Notes under the pieces: model-generated
Database searches by the model: none
What the model saw: the letters and a program-made list of their open reading frames with translations, nothing else
What the model was told of the DNA's origin: nothing
Shown: one piece after another, positions 10,022 to 20,045 of the stretch
How the letters are laid out: each line of letters starts with the position of its first letter
Position numbering within the stretch: position 1 is the first letter of the stretch
Made by a program: the position numbers and the translations under genes
NCBI GenBank assembly: GCA_903870165.1
Contig: CAIQBW010000030.1
Coordinates: 1-58,383, forward strand
DNA from: an uncultured Methylophilaceae bacterium
Lineage (GTDB): Bacteria; Pseudomonadota; Gammaproteobacteria; Burkholderiales; Methylophilaceae
Direction: 5' to 3'
DNA: 58,383 nt

Positions 10022-11172
10022 TATTTTTCCTTTCGGTTAGACCCTGCCACCAGCTTAATTTCAAACAAACGACACTCTAAAGGGCCGTTGAATAGCGGTG
10101 TTCGTTTGGTTGGCGCTAGACGCATCATTTTAGGCAAGCGCATATCATTGGTTAAGAAATAAGCATTCCAACCTGCAAAATTACGTTTTAGCGTCTCGCC
10201 CATTTTTGGATATAGCGCAGCCAACTCTTCATCTTCGCCAATACGCACGCCATAAGGTGGATTCGTCACCATCACACCCTCACCCGCAGGCGCCGGGACT
10301 TGGGTGAATTCTAACTGCGCAACTTGCACAGCTTCTAGCAAACCAGCTTGCTCCAAGTTTTGCTTGGTCACGCGCACAGCGCGCAAATCGGCATCGCTAC
10401 CGTAAATTTTAGAGAACATAACCGGTTTGGCTTTTTTCAAGGCATCTTGACGTAATTTACCCCAAAGCGTTTCGTCAAAGTTTTTAAGCTTCTCAAAACC
10501 AAAATGGCGATTACTACCTGGGGCAATATTCAGCGCCATCATGGTCGCTTCTAGTAAAAATGTGCCACTACCGCACATTGGATCTAAAAACGGCTGACCT
10601 GGCTTCCAGCCCGAAAGCTTGATAATGCCCGCAGCCAAATTCTCGCGAAGTGGCGCTTCAATACTTGCTCGGCGCAAACCACGTTGATACAAAGCATTTC
10701 CCGAAGTATCCAAATAGAATTGATAGCTATCAGCCGCCAAATAAGCATGGACGCGCACATCGGGTTCTTTAGTGTCGATGTAAGGCCGGCTATTCACCGC
10801 TTGGCGGAATTTATCGCATACCGCATCTTTAATCCGCAAAGTAGCAAATTCCAAACTCTTGAGCGGACATTTTACGCCTGTGACTTTCACCATAAAGTCA
10901 TTGCTCACCTTAAACCAGCTTGGCCAATCTAGCTTATACGCGGCATTAAATAAATCATCTTCAGAGGCATATCGACCGCTCGCCACGCGCCACATAATGC
11001 GCGTTGCAATGCGACTTTCAAGATTTGCTTTATAGCAAACAGCCATATCACCAGCAAAGCTTACTCCGCCATCTGTGGCTTGAATGGCTTTTGCGCCTAC
11101 GCTGGCAAGCTCTTCCGCCAATAAGGCTTCGAGGCCGCGGGGGCATGTGGCGAAAAAATTGTGTTGGCTCAT
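10021..11172 (-). CDS. rlmL: THUMP-domain RNA methyltransferase, RlmL-type (23S rRNA m2G2445)
   Basis: A 383-aa class I SAM-dependent RNA methyltransferase. A ferredoxin-like plus THUMP region occupies the first 160 residues (opening NFFATCPRGLEALLAEEL). The Rossmann catalytic domain follows, with FLDPMCGSGTFLLEA as SAM motif and the N6/N2-methylating NPPYG motif near residue 300. This matches the N-terminal half of E. coli RlmKL. The RlmK half is absent, as is usual in many betaproteobacteria. The exact target base is inferred from family membership. Confidence 0.88.
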   Translation of the reverse strand: MSQHNFFATCPRGLEALLAEELASVGAKAIQATDGGVSFAGDMAVCYKANLESRIATRIMWRVASGRYASEDDLFNAAYKLDWPSWFKVSNDFMVKVTGVKCPLKSLEFATLRIKDAVCDKFRQAVNSRPYIDTKEPDVRVHAYLAADSYQFYLDTSGNALYQRGLRRASIEAPLRENLAAGIIKLSGWKPGQPFLDPMCGSGTFLLEATMMALNIAPGSNRHFGFEKLKNFDETLWGKLRQDALKKAKPVMFSKIYGSDADLRAVRVTKQNLEQAGLLEAVQVAQLEFTQVPAPAGEGVMVTNPPYGVRIGEDEELAALYPKMGETLKRNFAGWNAYFLTNDMRLPKMMRLAPTKRTPLFNGPLECRLFEIKLVAGSNRKEK

Positions 11173-11193
11173 GTGTAATGCTTTCTTTAAATG

Positions 11194-11997
11194 TTACGCT
11201 TCAAATAAGAGGCGATTACTTGTACTTAAATTCTCGTCCTTGAGCTTTTCAACAAACTCAAGAAACTCTATTTTGTGATTTTCTTGTAGTGCTTTTGCAC
11301 GTACTCTCAAGGTTGACCATCTCAAATCACGTGGTGGACGTTTAAAGCCAAACACAACGATATTGCCAGGACGGCCTGTTCGCAACACCAACACACGGTC
11401 ATGGAAACTTTGCTCAATACGCTGCAAGTAAATATCGAAGTTTTTATCTGAACCCCAAAGGTTGACGGCCATCATGCCATCTAGACGCAATGATGCTTCA
11501 CAAGTATCGAAGAATGCTTGATTGTACATCTCTGGTGGCACGCCTTGACTATCAAAGATATCCAGCAAAAGTACATCTGCGGTATTACTGTTTTCTTGGA
11601 GATAAACCACACCATCACCTTCAATGATTTCCAATCTATCATCATCCTCGGGCAAATAAAAATGGCTACGCGCCACTTGGATAATTCGTGGGTTAATCTC
11701 CACCACGCGGGTTTGCATTTCAGGTAAAAAATGATGAACATATTTAGGAATAGAGCCTCCACCCAAACCTATCATCAGCAAATCTTTGGGCTGCTTCATA
11801 AATAGCAAAAACATCATCATGCCGCGCGAATAAGCAAGCTCAAGTTCATAAGGTGCTTTAACACGCATCGCGCTTTGAACAGTCTCAGAACCTAAATACA
11901 AGGATCGTATACCGTCCATTTCAGTGACATCAACGCTCTCTTCCCCTGTCATGCCTTTATGCACGGCGCGAGAGATTCTTCGTCCGATAGTTCGCAT
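11194..11997 (-). CDS. Spermidine-synthase-like protein (SpeE fold)
   Basis: A 267-aa Rossmann-fold protein of the spermidine/spermine synthase superfamily. Visible motifs are LLMIGLGGGSIPKYVHHFLP, VVEINPRIIQVA and VLLLDIFDSQGVP. The canonical aminopropyltransferase GGGDG and D(S/T)D motifs are altered (GGGSI, DIFD), and a full N-terminal tetramerisation domain is lacking. A role as a true polyamine synthase is therefore doubtful. Its ATG abuts the stop codon of the RNB exoribonuclease gene upstream, implying cotranscription. Function unassigned. Confidence 0.75.
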   Translation of the reverse strand: MRTIGRRISRAVHKGMTGEESVDVTEMDGIRSLYLGSETVQSAMRVKAPYELELAYSRGMMMFLLFMKQPKDLLMIGLGGGSIPKYVHHFLPEMQTRVVEINPRIIQVARSHFYLPEDDDRLEIIEGDGVVYLQENSNTADVLLLDIFDSQGVPPEMYNQAFFDTCEASLRLDGMMAVNLWGSDKNFDIYLQRIEQSFHDRVLVLRTGRPGNIVVFGFKRPPRDLRWSTLRVRAKALQENHKIEFLEFVEKLKDENLSTSNRLLFEA

Positions 11998-13899
11998 TTA
12001 GAGAATCCCCTCCACGCCTTTGCTATCATCAATCACCACTTCATTTGACTGACTGATTGGCGCTTCTTCAACCGATTTAAAGCGTGTATCAATCTCCATC
12101 ATCAAAGTATCAATACGCTTAACTTCTAAAGTCACTCGTGTACCTACTGCTAACTCTGGCAAGCTATGAACCTTGGTTATATAAGGCATATGGTCAAAAC
12201 GCACTAAGTTTTCACGCCAAACCGTGGCTGAAATCTCCTGTACATTTTCTTGGACCAAATACTGCAAGCACCAGTAGCGCTCCATACGCGTTTGAAAGTC
12301 ACCGTATGCGTTATAGGTCAAATCAAAATGTCGCATAATCATCGCAAGCTCTTCGCTGTTTTGCGGATAAGTTGGCGCTTCCCCTTGCACCACAGCAATA
12401 ATTTGACGCTGATTCACTAAGTCCACAGCACGACGCAAGGGCGAGGTACTCCAAGCATATTGCGCCACGCCCAAGCCTTGATGAGGCTCTGCTTGGGTTG
12501 TCATGTAAACCTTACCACCATTTTGTGCCCGATAAATACCAGGCACTTGGTGTTCAGCGAGCAGTGCACCCCATTGACTATTGGCTTCTATCATTAACTC
12601 AGCGACTAATTTATCCATCGGCGAACCACGACGACGACCAACAATCCGCACTTTGCCATCATCCACATAAAAATTGTAATCAATTTGAATTGGGCGGTTT
12701 GGGTCATACTTGCCCCGTGCTTTTTCAAGCGACTCAGCCAAGTTAAATAAAAGCGACAGCTTAGTCCAATAAGGATGGCCATTATCTTCAACTAAAGTGT
12801 CTTCGTTAAAATAAGGCTCTAAGGTATCGTGGCGTAAATTATCTACCACATGCACTAGCTCTACTTTGCTATGGCGATTGCTAATCGTCAAATCCGCCGC
12901 CACATCCAGATACATTGATAGCGCTGGCTTCCACTCACCTTCATTTAAGCTAAAAGGCGTAATCGCCAGTTCTGGCAGCATGGTGATCTTATTACCTGGC
13001 ATATACACAGTAGAAAGGCGATGTAAGGCCACTTCATCCAAAGGCGAATGTGGCGGGATACCAAGTGCCGGGGCGGCGATATGAATACCTACTCGATGTG
13101 CACCATCTGGTAATGTTTGGATGGAAAAAGCATCGTCAATTTCAGTCGTTGTGCTGTCATCAATACTAAAAGCTTCCACTTCAGCGCGCGGCAAATCATA
13201 AGGCATATCAGACAATAACAAGCCGTCGGCAAACTGAATGCCTTTAGGAAAGTATTCTCGCAAAAACGCCCCCAAGTGATAATCGTGATTAGACTTAATA
13301 CCACCAGCATACGAAATCACCTGGATTGGGTTTATATGAAGTTCAGCGGATGCCTGCTCAACGGCCTTCCACTCCATGCTGTTTTTATCAGGTTCATAAA
13401 GCAGCATATCGAGCTTAAGCGCTAACTCTTCTGGTAATTGTTTCGCTTTTAACTGCTCAACGAATAATTGGATTTTTTCAGCTTGGACGCGCTTTTTCTC
13501 AAGCGCCGCTAAGGCAGCCTTTAGCGTATCTGGGGGGGCGGCCTTATAGCGACCTTTTCCTTTGCGATAAAAGTAAACAGGCGCACTGTGCAAGCGCATG
13601 GCAACTGCGGCTGACTCAATTGCACTTGGTGCTTTGCCATAATATTCTTTTGCAAGCTCTTCAAAACCAAACTCAGGCTCATCGCAACACTCCCACAAAA
13701 ATGGCACTTCCAAGCCTTCAGCCTCACCATTTGCTGCTTCCATAAAGCTCGCCAGCGCACTTTCGAATCTCAGCAACACGTTCGCCGCTTTGATTTTAGA
13801 ACGCTTACCGCTGGCTGATTCTACCTGCAGAGCGCCTGCGGTTTCAGACATCACTGAAGCTACTTTAAAGCCACCATCTTCTTCAAAAAATACATTCAT
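11998..13899 (-). CDS. RNB-domain exoribonuclease (RNase II family)
   Basis: A 633-aa predicted 3'-to-5' exoribonuclease. The catalytic RNB domain spans about 235-520, with the acidic metal-binding signature SIDDSTTTEIDDAFSI (four spaced aspartates) and the later WSTSPLRRAVDLVNQR motif. The N-terminal region resembles the RNB accessory domains seen in organellar/cyanobacterial-like RNase II. A C-terminal S1-like region is weak. It is divergent from the CobW gene and heads a short operon with the SpeE-like gene. It could be annotated rnb or rnr; neither is certain. Confidence 0.88.
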   Translation of the reverse strand: MNVFFEEDGGFKVASVMSETAGALQVESASGKRSKIKAANVLLRFESALASFMEAANGEAEGLEVPFLWECCDEPEFGFEELAKEYYGKAPSAIESAAVAMRLHSAPVYFYRKGKGRYKAAPPDTLKAALAALEKKRVQAEKIQLFVEQLKAKQLPEELALKLDMLLYEPDKNSMEWKAVEQASAELHINPIQVISYAGGIKSNHDYHLGAFLREYFPKGIQFADGLLLSDMPYDLPRAEVEAFSIDDSTTTEIDDAFSIQTLPDGAHRVGIHIAAPALGIPPHSPLDEVALHRLSTVYMPGNKITMLPELAITPFSLNEGEWKPALSMYLDVAADLTISNRHSKVELVHVVDNLRHDTLEPYFNEDTLVEDNGHPYWTKLSLLFNLAESLEKARGKYDPNRPIQIDYNFYVDDGKVRIVGRRRGSPMDKLVAELMIEANSQWGALLAEHQVPGIYRAQNGGKVYMTTQAEPHQGLGVAQYAWSTSPLRRAVDLVNQRQIIAVVQGEAPTYPQNSEELAMIMRHFDLTYNAYGDFQTRMERYWCLQYLVQENVQEISATVWRENLVRFDHMPYITKVHSLPELAVGTRVTLEVKRIDTLMMEIDTRFKSVEEAPISQSNEVVIDDSKGVEGIL

Positions 13900-14019
13900 T
13901 ACTTGGGCATCACAGTACGTTCAAAATTCAATTGCGCACATTTTACAGTGCTTTCAGTTTCACGCTTGAGATAACAAGGATAAGATGTCATTTTATTTGC
14001 AAAATGGCTGTGCTCATCA

Positions 14020-15039
14020 ATGGATAATCGTATCCCGATTACTTTATTAACGGGTTTTCTTGGTTCAGGCAAAACCACGCTACTCAACAAAATCCTCACC
14101 AATCCAGACATGAAAGACACCGCCGTGATTATTAACGAGCTGGGCGCGACTGGCTTAGATGACATCCTTGCTAAAAACCTAGAGCGAACAGTTGAAAGCC
14201 AGCATATTGCCGACAATACTGTGTTGCTAGAATCAGGTTGCTTATGCTGCACCCTCACCACCGAGATGGCAGATACCTTAAGAGACCTGTTTTTCAAACG
14301 CGCACTTTCAGCCATTCCAGAATTTAAACGCCTGATTATAGAAACCACAGGCATGGCCGATCCTGGCCCAATTATGGGCAATTTACTCAACGAGCCTGTG
14401 ATTAGCTCAACTTACCGATTAGATGCTGTCGTAGTAACAATCGATAGCGTTTATGGATTAGATCAACTAAAAGACCACACTGAAGCCAGAAAACAAGTAG
14501 CTGTGGCCGATGTACTACTCATCACTAAACCAGACTTAGCTAATAGCGCACAAATAAATGCTTTAGAAACAGTACTCAATGAAATCAACTCAGGTGCAAC
14601 GCAATACCAAGTTGCAGAGGGGCAAATCAACCCAAGTCATATTATTGACATTGGTTTATTTGATAGTACTAACCAAGAGGCCAAACCTGAGCGCTGGTTA
14701 CGTGCCGCTAGTAAAAAAAGCGCTGTGCTCTTCAAAGAAGCACATGATGATGGCATCACCAGCTTCACGATTGCGCTACCTATGCCGCTTAGTTATGATA
14801 AGTTAGAACCCAAGCTAGAATGGCTCTGTGCAACCTACGGTGAGCAGTTGCTAAGAATGAAAGGCATTATTCATGCCGATGACCAGCCCGACCCTGTTGC
14901 TGTTCATGCGGTGCATAAAACGCTTTATACCCCAACCATGCTCACAGGCTGGACAGAAGAAAAACCGATTTCACGGCTTGTGTTGATTGGCAAAGGCTTA
15001 GATGAAGCGGCAGTTAGAAATGAAATGATGCGGATTTAG
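14020..15039 (+). CDS. CobW/COG0523-family metallochaperone GTPase
   Basis: A 339-aa G3E GTPase. Walker A GFLGSGKTT lies at residues 12-20. The metal-binding CxCC motif is C74-L-C76-C77, and Walker B lies near IIETTGMADPGP. The CobW C-terminal domain starts around 240. Such proteins deliver metals, often zinc (ZNG1/YjiA-type), to client enzymes. No zinc-responsive (Zur) box was identified by eye in the 120-bp upstream gap, and no B12 synthesis gene is nearby, so a zinc or other metal role is likelier than cobalamin synthesis. Confidence 0.88.
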   Translation: MDNRIPITLLTGFLGSGKTTLLNKILTNPDMKDTAVIINELGATGLDDILAKNLERTVESQHIADNTVLLESGCLCCTLTTEMADTLRDLFFKRALSAIPEFKRLIIETTGMADPGPIMGNLLNEPVISSTYRLDAVVVTIDSVYGLDQLKDHTEARKQVAVADVLLITKPDLANSAQINALETVLNEINSGATQYQVAEGQINPSHIIDIGLFDSTNQEAKPERWLRAASKKSAVLFKEAHDDGITSFTIALPMPLSYDKLEPKLEWLCATYGEQLLRMKGIIHADDQPDPVAVHAVHKTLYTPTMLTGWTEEKPISRLVLIGKGLDEAAVRNEMMRI

Positions 15040-15041
15040 CA

Positions 15042-18000
15042 CTACTTAAAATCCTCCCAAATCTTATCCAGCCGTTTAGTCGACACAGGAAATGGCGTTT
15101 TTAATTCTTGGGCAAACAAAGACACTCGTAGCTCTTCTATCAACCAACGATAATCCGCCAAAGCCTCACTGACTTCTAAGTTGGCTTTACGTAAATTGTT
15201 GACTTTATCTTGCCAGCGCTGCCAGACTGCTTGAACGTTTTGGGCGCTTTTGGTATCACGATCAATCGCACCAGGGTATTTATCAAGACGCAGTTTTAAG
15301 GCTTTGAGATAGCGCGGCAAATGTTGCAGACGCTCCCAAGGCGTTTGGCTAAAAAACTTCTTCGGTAACAACCAAGCTAATTGCTCTTCCGCTTCTTTTT
15401 TTACCCGCGCCATATTGGATGGCAAAGTATTCAGCTTTTGCGTGAGCAGCAAATACTCTTGAGCAATAGCACTCGCAAGCCTTGAAGAACCATCTACCAC
15501 GGCTGGCAAGCGCGTTCTAGCGCGCTGTTTAAGCGTCATAAATTCGGCATTGGTACGCGGCAAATCATCTTCGCCGATAAATGCACGGTCACTAATAGCA
15601 AGCAACATATCTTCACGCAAATCATCTGGCGGAATGAGGTTGCGCAACAAAAGTGCATATTGATTAAACTGGGGCAAACCCTTTTCTAGCTGTTTCATTT
15701 GCTCTTTAAGCTCAAAACGCATCAGCCTGCAAACGCCCATTCGATGAGCCTTGCGGGCCATTGTTTCGGTATCAAACAGTTTAACTGCGACATTATCTTT
15801 ATTGTCTTCAAGGGCCGGATAGCCTGTTAGTTGATGGCCGTCTTTACTAAAGGTGAGCGTTTTAGGTAAATCGCCAAAGTCCCATTGTTTGAGACCTGAT
15901 TTTTCTATGCTGGGCGAATTGCTTCTAAACGTCAGCTGCGCCGCACTCCCCAATTGCGCCTTGAGCGCATTCCAGTCACGCCCCATCCCTAACTCACGGC
16001 CTTTTTCATCGACCACACTAAAGTTCATGAGTAAATGGTCGGTTAAAGCACTCAAATCAAAATCCGCCACACTCAACTTGAGGCTGGTTTTCTTTTGAAT
16101 ATACTCTGCCATAGCTGGCAAAATGGCTTGATTGTGCTGTGCTTGCTCTAAAAATCCCGTCACAAAATCAGGCACAGGCACACACACACGGCGCAGCGTT
16201 TTGGGGAGCGCTTTAATTAAAGCGGTGAGCTTTTCTCGTATCATGCCAGGCACCAGCCACTCAGCCTGCGTGGGCTTAAGCTGATTAAGCAATGCAAGCG
16301 GCACTGTTGCGGTTACACCATCCAAAGGATGTCCTGGCTCAAAACGGTATTTAAGCGTGAGCGTAACGCCATCCATCACAAAAGTTTCGGGAAACTGCGC
16401 CTCTGTCACCCCAGCCGCACCGTGACGCATCAATGCATCTTTGGTGAGATATAGCAAACGCGGTACTTTTTCTTCGGCCTCTTTACGCCACTTATCAAAG
16501 CTAGCACCGTTGTAAATCCCCTGCGGAACAATCTTGTCGTAGAAAGCAAAGAGCGTATGCTCATCCACCAGCACATCTTGACGACGTGCCTTATGCTCTA
16601 GCTCTTCAATCTGCGCAATGAGATGTCGGTTCGCTTCAAAGAACGGCGCTCGGGTATCAAACTCCATATTCGCCAAAGCTTCGCGTACAAAAATCTCACG
16701 TGATTCTTGCGGGTCTATCGGACCGTAATGCACACGGCGCTTCGGGATAATCGTCAAGCCATACAAACTGACACGCTCCCAAGCAGAGACTTGTGCGAGC
16801 TTTCTATCCCAGCGAGGATCAGAGTACTGACTTTGTGTAAGGTTACGAGCCAATGGCTCTATCCAATCAGGATCAATCTTCGCAACACAACGTGCATAGA
16901 GTTTGCTTGTTTCCATCAGCTCAGAAGCCATCACCCATTTAGGGCGCGACTTTTTAAGCGCGGAACCTGGGGCAATGGTAAATCGAATGCCACGAGCGCC
17001 TAAATAGCTATCCGCCTCACCATCTTTAAAGCCAATATTACCTAGTAAGCCTGAAAGCAAAGCGCGGTGAATCTGGTCGTAGTTTTTATCTAAATCAGCT
17101 TCTTCCGCATTAGGCTTTAAATCGAGCTCTTCAGCAATTTCACGAATTTGCCCATGTAGCTCGCGCCATTCTTTTAGACGCAAGAAAGATAAGAAGTTTT
17201 GATGGCATTTACCCAATAAATCTTTATTCGATTTTTTAGTTTTGAGCGCCTCATCATAAAAATTCCAAAGCTTGAGAAAGCTCAAAAAGTCCGAACGCTC
17301 ATCCGCAAATTTGGCATGCGCTTGATCTGCCGCCTCACGCTTATCCATTGGCCTTTCACGCGGGTCTTGAATGCTAAGCGCACTTGCAATAATTAATATC
17401 TCTCGCAATACGCCTTCTTGTTTAGCCGCCAAAATCATGCGCCCTACTCGTGGATCTAATGGCAAGCGTGCGAGTTGTTTACCTAGCTCAGTGATTTCAC
17501 GATTAGCATCAACCGCGCCAAGCTCCTGCAAGAGCAAATAGCCATCAGCAATAAGGCGTGAGGAAGGTGCTTCAATAAATGGAAAGTTGCTGATATCGCC
17601 AAGGCGTAAAGCGGCCATTCGTAAAATAACCGAGGCCAATGAGCTACGAAGAATTTCAGGGTCTGTAAAGGCTGGCCGACTATTAAAATCCTGCTCGTCA
17701 TAAAGCCTAATACAAATCCCGTTGGACACACGACCGCAACGCCCTGCACGCTGTTTAGCGGCGGCTTGGCTAATTTTCTCGATCTGCAACTGCTCCACTT
17801 TGGCGCGGCTACTGTAACGATTGACCCTCGCCAAGCCGGCATCAATCACATATTTAATTCCTGGCACCGTGAGAGAAGTTTCAGCCACATTAGTGGCAAG
17901 CACAATCCGGCGCGTGCCTGTGGTGCGGAAGATTTTTTGTTGGTCTTCAATCGAAAGTCTTGCGAAAAGTGGCAAGACTTCAATATGCCTCAGTTTTGCT

Positions 18001-19073
18001 GAGCGTCCTTGGTACTTTCTTAAGTGCTCAGCAACATCACGAATCTCGCGCTCACCCGGCAAGAACACCAAAATATCGCCATCACCTTGACGCAGCAAAT
18101 CATCCGCAGCATCTAAAATTGCTTCTTCAATCGCCTCTTCTGCATCGTCCTCTTCAAGCCAACGCGCTTCAGTTTTTCCTTTGCGCTTAATGCCAAAAAG
18201 ATTATCGTCATCCTCACCAACATCCTCTTCAACCGTTTGCGCACTATAGCCAGCTTTACCAAGTGGACGATAGCGGATTTCAACGGGATATGTGCGGCCC
18301 GAAACCTCAATCACAGGCGCGCCATCAAAGTGCTTGGAGAATCTGTCCGCATCAATCGTGGCGGAAGTGACAATTACTTTCAGATCGGGACGTTTTACCA
18401 GGAGTTGCTTGAGATAGCCCAACAAGAAATCAATGTTCAGACTGCGCTCATGCGCCTCATCGATAATGATGGTATCGTAAGCATTAAGAAAATGGTCACC
18501 TTGCGTTTCCGCGAGCAAAATACCATCCGTCATCAGCTTGATATAGCTGGACTCTGAAAGCTTATCGTTAAAACGGACTTTATAACCCACCACCTCACCC
18601 AATGGCGACTTAAGCTCTTGCGCAATACGACTTGCTACAGAGCGTGCCGCAATACGGCGTGGTTGTGTGTGTCCAATTAAACCGCTGACACCTCGACCAA
18701 GCTCCAAACAGATTTTAGGTAGTTGTGTCGTTTTACCAGAGCCTGTTTCCCCACAAACAATCACCACTTGATACTTGGCGATTGCGGCCTTAATCTCATC
18801 TTTACGAGCAGTAACGGGTAAATCAAGCTCATATTCAGGCTTAGGCAAGGCATTCAAACGCGCTTGATATTGTTGATGTGAAGATGAAATCTTATGCACA
18901 ACTTCAGCCAAGAGCCTATCGGCTTTTTGACTGGCTTTCGCATCGGGTGCTTTTTCTATAGCTTTTTGTAAATCAGCCACTTCGCGTATCTTACGGCGCA
19001 AACCGTGTCGATCTGCCAACATGCAAGTCGCAAGCGCTTGGTTAAACTGAGCTATAGATTGGGGATTGTTCAT
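15042..19073 (-). CDS. hrpA: ATP-dependent RNA helicase HrpA (DEAH box)
   Basis: A 1343-aa DEAH-box RNA helicase. The first third holds Walker A CGETGSGKTTQLPK, the IIIDEAHERSLN DEAH motif, SATIDADRF and QRAGRCGR. Helicase-associated, OB-fold and the large HrpA C-terminal region (DUF3418) follow. HrpA rescues stalled or collided ribosomes and processes some mRNAs. I use ATG at 19073 (MNNPQS). A GTG at 19091, exactly abutting the upstream stop codon, would add six residues and cannot be excluded. The stop lies next to the convergent CobW gene with a 2-bp gap. Confidence 0.95.
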   Translation of the reverse strand: MNNPQSIAQFNQALATCMLADRHGLRRKIREVADLQKAIEKAPDAKASQKADRLLAEVVHKISSSHQQYQARLNALPKPEYELDLPVTARKDEIKAAIAKYQVVIVCGETGSGKTTQLPKICLELGRGVSGLIGHTQPRRIAARSVASRIAQELKSPLGEVVGYKVRFNDKLSESSYIKLMTDGILLAETQGDHFLNAYDTIIIDEAHERSLNIDFLLGYLKQLLVKRPDLKVIVTSATIDADRFSKHFDGAPVIEVSGRTYPVEIRYRPLGKAGYSAQTVEEDVGEDDDNLFGIKRKGKTEARWLEEDDAEEAIEEAILDAADDLLRQGDGDILVFLPGEREIRDVAEHLRKYQGRSAKLRHIEVLPLFARLSIEDQQKIFRTTGTRRIVLATNVAETSLTVPGIKYVIDAGLARVNRYSSRAKVEQLQIEKISQAAAKQRAGRCGRVSNGICIRLYDEQDFNSRPAFTDPEILRSSLASVILRMAALRLGDISNFPFIEAPSSRLIADGYLLLQELGAVDANREITELGKQLARLPLDPRVGRMILAAKQEGVLREILIIASALSIQDPRERPMDKREAADQAHAKFADERSDFLSFLKLWNFYDEALKTKKSNKDLLGKCHQNFLSFLRLKEWRELHGQIREIAEELDLKPNAEEADLDKNYDQIHRALLSGLLGNIGFKDGEADSYLGARGIRFTIAPGSALKKSRPKWVMASELMETSKLYARCVAKIDPDWIEPLARNLTQSQYSDPRWDRKLAQVSAWERVSLYGLTIIPKRRVHYGPIDPQESREIFVREALANMEFDTRAPFFEANRHLIAQIEELEHKARRQDVLVDEHTLFAFYDKIVPQGIYNGASFDKWRKEAEEKVPRLLYLTKDALMRHGAAGVTEAQFPETFVMDGVTLTLKYRFEPGHPLDGVTATVPLALLNQLKPTQAEWLVPGMIREKLTALIKALPKTLRRVCVPVPDFVTGFLEQAQHNQAILPAMAEYIQKKTSLKLSVADFDLSALTDHLLMNFSVVDEKGRELGMGRDWNALKAQLGSAAQLTFRSNSPSIEKSGLKQWDFGDLPKTLTFSKDGHQLTGYPALEDNKDNVAVKLFDTETMARKAHRMGVCRLMRFELKEQMKQLEKGLPQFNQYALLLRNLIPPDDLREDMLLAISDRAFIGEDDLPRTNAEFMTLKQRARTRLPAVVDGSSRLASAIAQEYLLLTQKLNTLPSNMARVKKEAEEQLAWLLPKKFFSQTPWERLQHLPRYLKALKLRLDKYPGAIDRDTKSAQNVQAVWQRWQDKVNNLRKANLEVSEALADYRWLIEELRVSLFAQELKTPFPVSTKRLDKIWEDFK

Positions 19074-19091
19074 GTGGGACTTCAGCAACAC

Positions 19092-19910
19092 TTAAGCAAA
19101 GCGTGAATGCAGTTCTTCCAAATTAAGCGCTTCAAGTATTTGCGCCAACCGTACTTGAGCATTTTTACGTGGGCTATTTTTGTAGCGTGCGATTATTAGC
19201 TCATTCTTCATAGAATGCTCCCAACCCACAAGTTCTGTCACCGTTACTTGATAGCCATGCGCTTCTAATTGAAGGCAACGTAGCACATTGGTAATTTGGC
19301 TTCCAAACTCACGCGTGTGGATAGGATGACGCCAGATTTCAGACAAAGGCGTTTTACCGAATGACTCATTTTTGTGTTTGCGTAATACTTCAGCCACTTC
19401 AGCCTGACAGCAAGGCACAAGTACCATAAACTTCGCGTTCTTTTCCAAACCAAAACGAATCGCATCATCGGTCGCGGTATTACAGGCATGCAAGGCTGTC
19501 ACGATTTCTACTTGTTCTGGCAATAAATTTGAAGACATCGATTCCTCGACGCTTAAATGATGAAAATCCATGCGGTCAAAATGCAATTGCTCTGCCAACT
19601 CTTTAGACTTTTGCACCAGCTCTGCGCGCGTCTCAATGCCCACCACACGGCCTGATTGATGCTGCTTCATAAATAAATCGTAAAGAATAAAGCCTAAATA
19701 AGACTTACCCGCCCCATGATCCACCAAGGTGATGTTGTCGTTATCTTCCATCAACTCAGTAAGCAAAGGCTCGATAAAATGATAAAGGTGATACACCTGC
19801 TTCAGCTTACGGCGAGTATCTTGATTAAGCTTACCGTCACGCGTCAGAATATGCAGCGCCTTGAGCAACTCAATGGACTGATGTGGCTTGATTTCAGGAA
19901 TTAAAGTCAT
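19092..19910 (-). CDS. SAM-dependent methyltransferase-like protein
   Basis: A 272-aa protein with a class I methyltransferase core: DHGAGKSYLGFILYDL as SAM loop, VVGIETRAELV, then ALHACNTATDDAIRFG and VLVPCCQAE. The HAC...PCC pattern is typical of the Methyltransf_32 family, which includes tRNA-modifying relatives of TRM13 and many unassigned bacterial proteins. It directly precedes hrpA in the same orientation with no gap, so a role in RNA metabolism is plausible but inferred. Confidence 0.75.
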   Translation of the reverse strand: MTLIPEIKPHQSIELLKALHILTRDGKLNQDTRRKLKQVYHLYHFIEPLLTELMEDNDNITLVDHGAGKSYLGFILYDLFMKQHQSGRVVGIETRAELVQKSKELAEQLHFDRMDFHHLSVEESMSSNLLPEQVEIVTALHACNTATDDAIRFGLEKNAKFMVLVPCCQAEVAEVLRKHKNESFGKTPLSEIWRHPIHTREFGSQITNVLRCLQLEAHGYQVTVTELVGWEHSMKNELIIARYKNSPRKNAQVRLAQILEALNLEELHSRFA

Positions 19911-20045
19911 GAACGTATTTTAACTGATGTTTGCATCAATACGCTTTAATGCGCGCAAATTAGGGCTAGATTGGTAGGCAATGTTAGAATGCGCCCTACC
20001 ACTTCGAACGACTTGCTTGATAGTGGTCATATTCAGTGAGGATTT

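Noticed and set aside
13899-14390. 163-aa minus-strand frame
   Set aside because: Antisense to the CobW-type gene, whose motifs are intact on the plus strand; no family resemblance.
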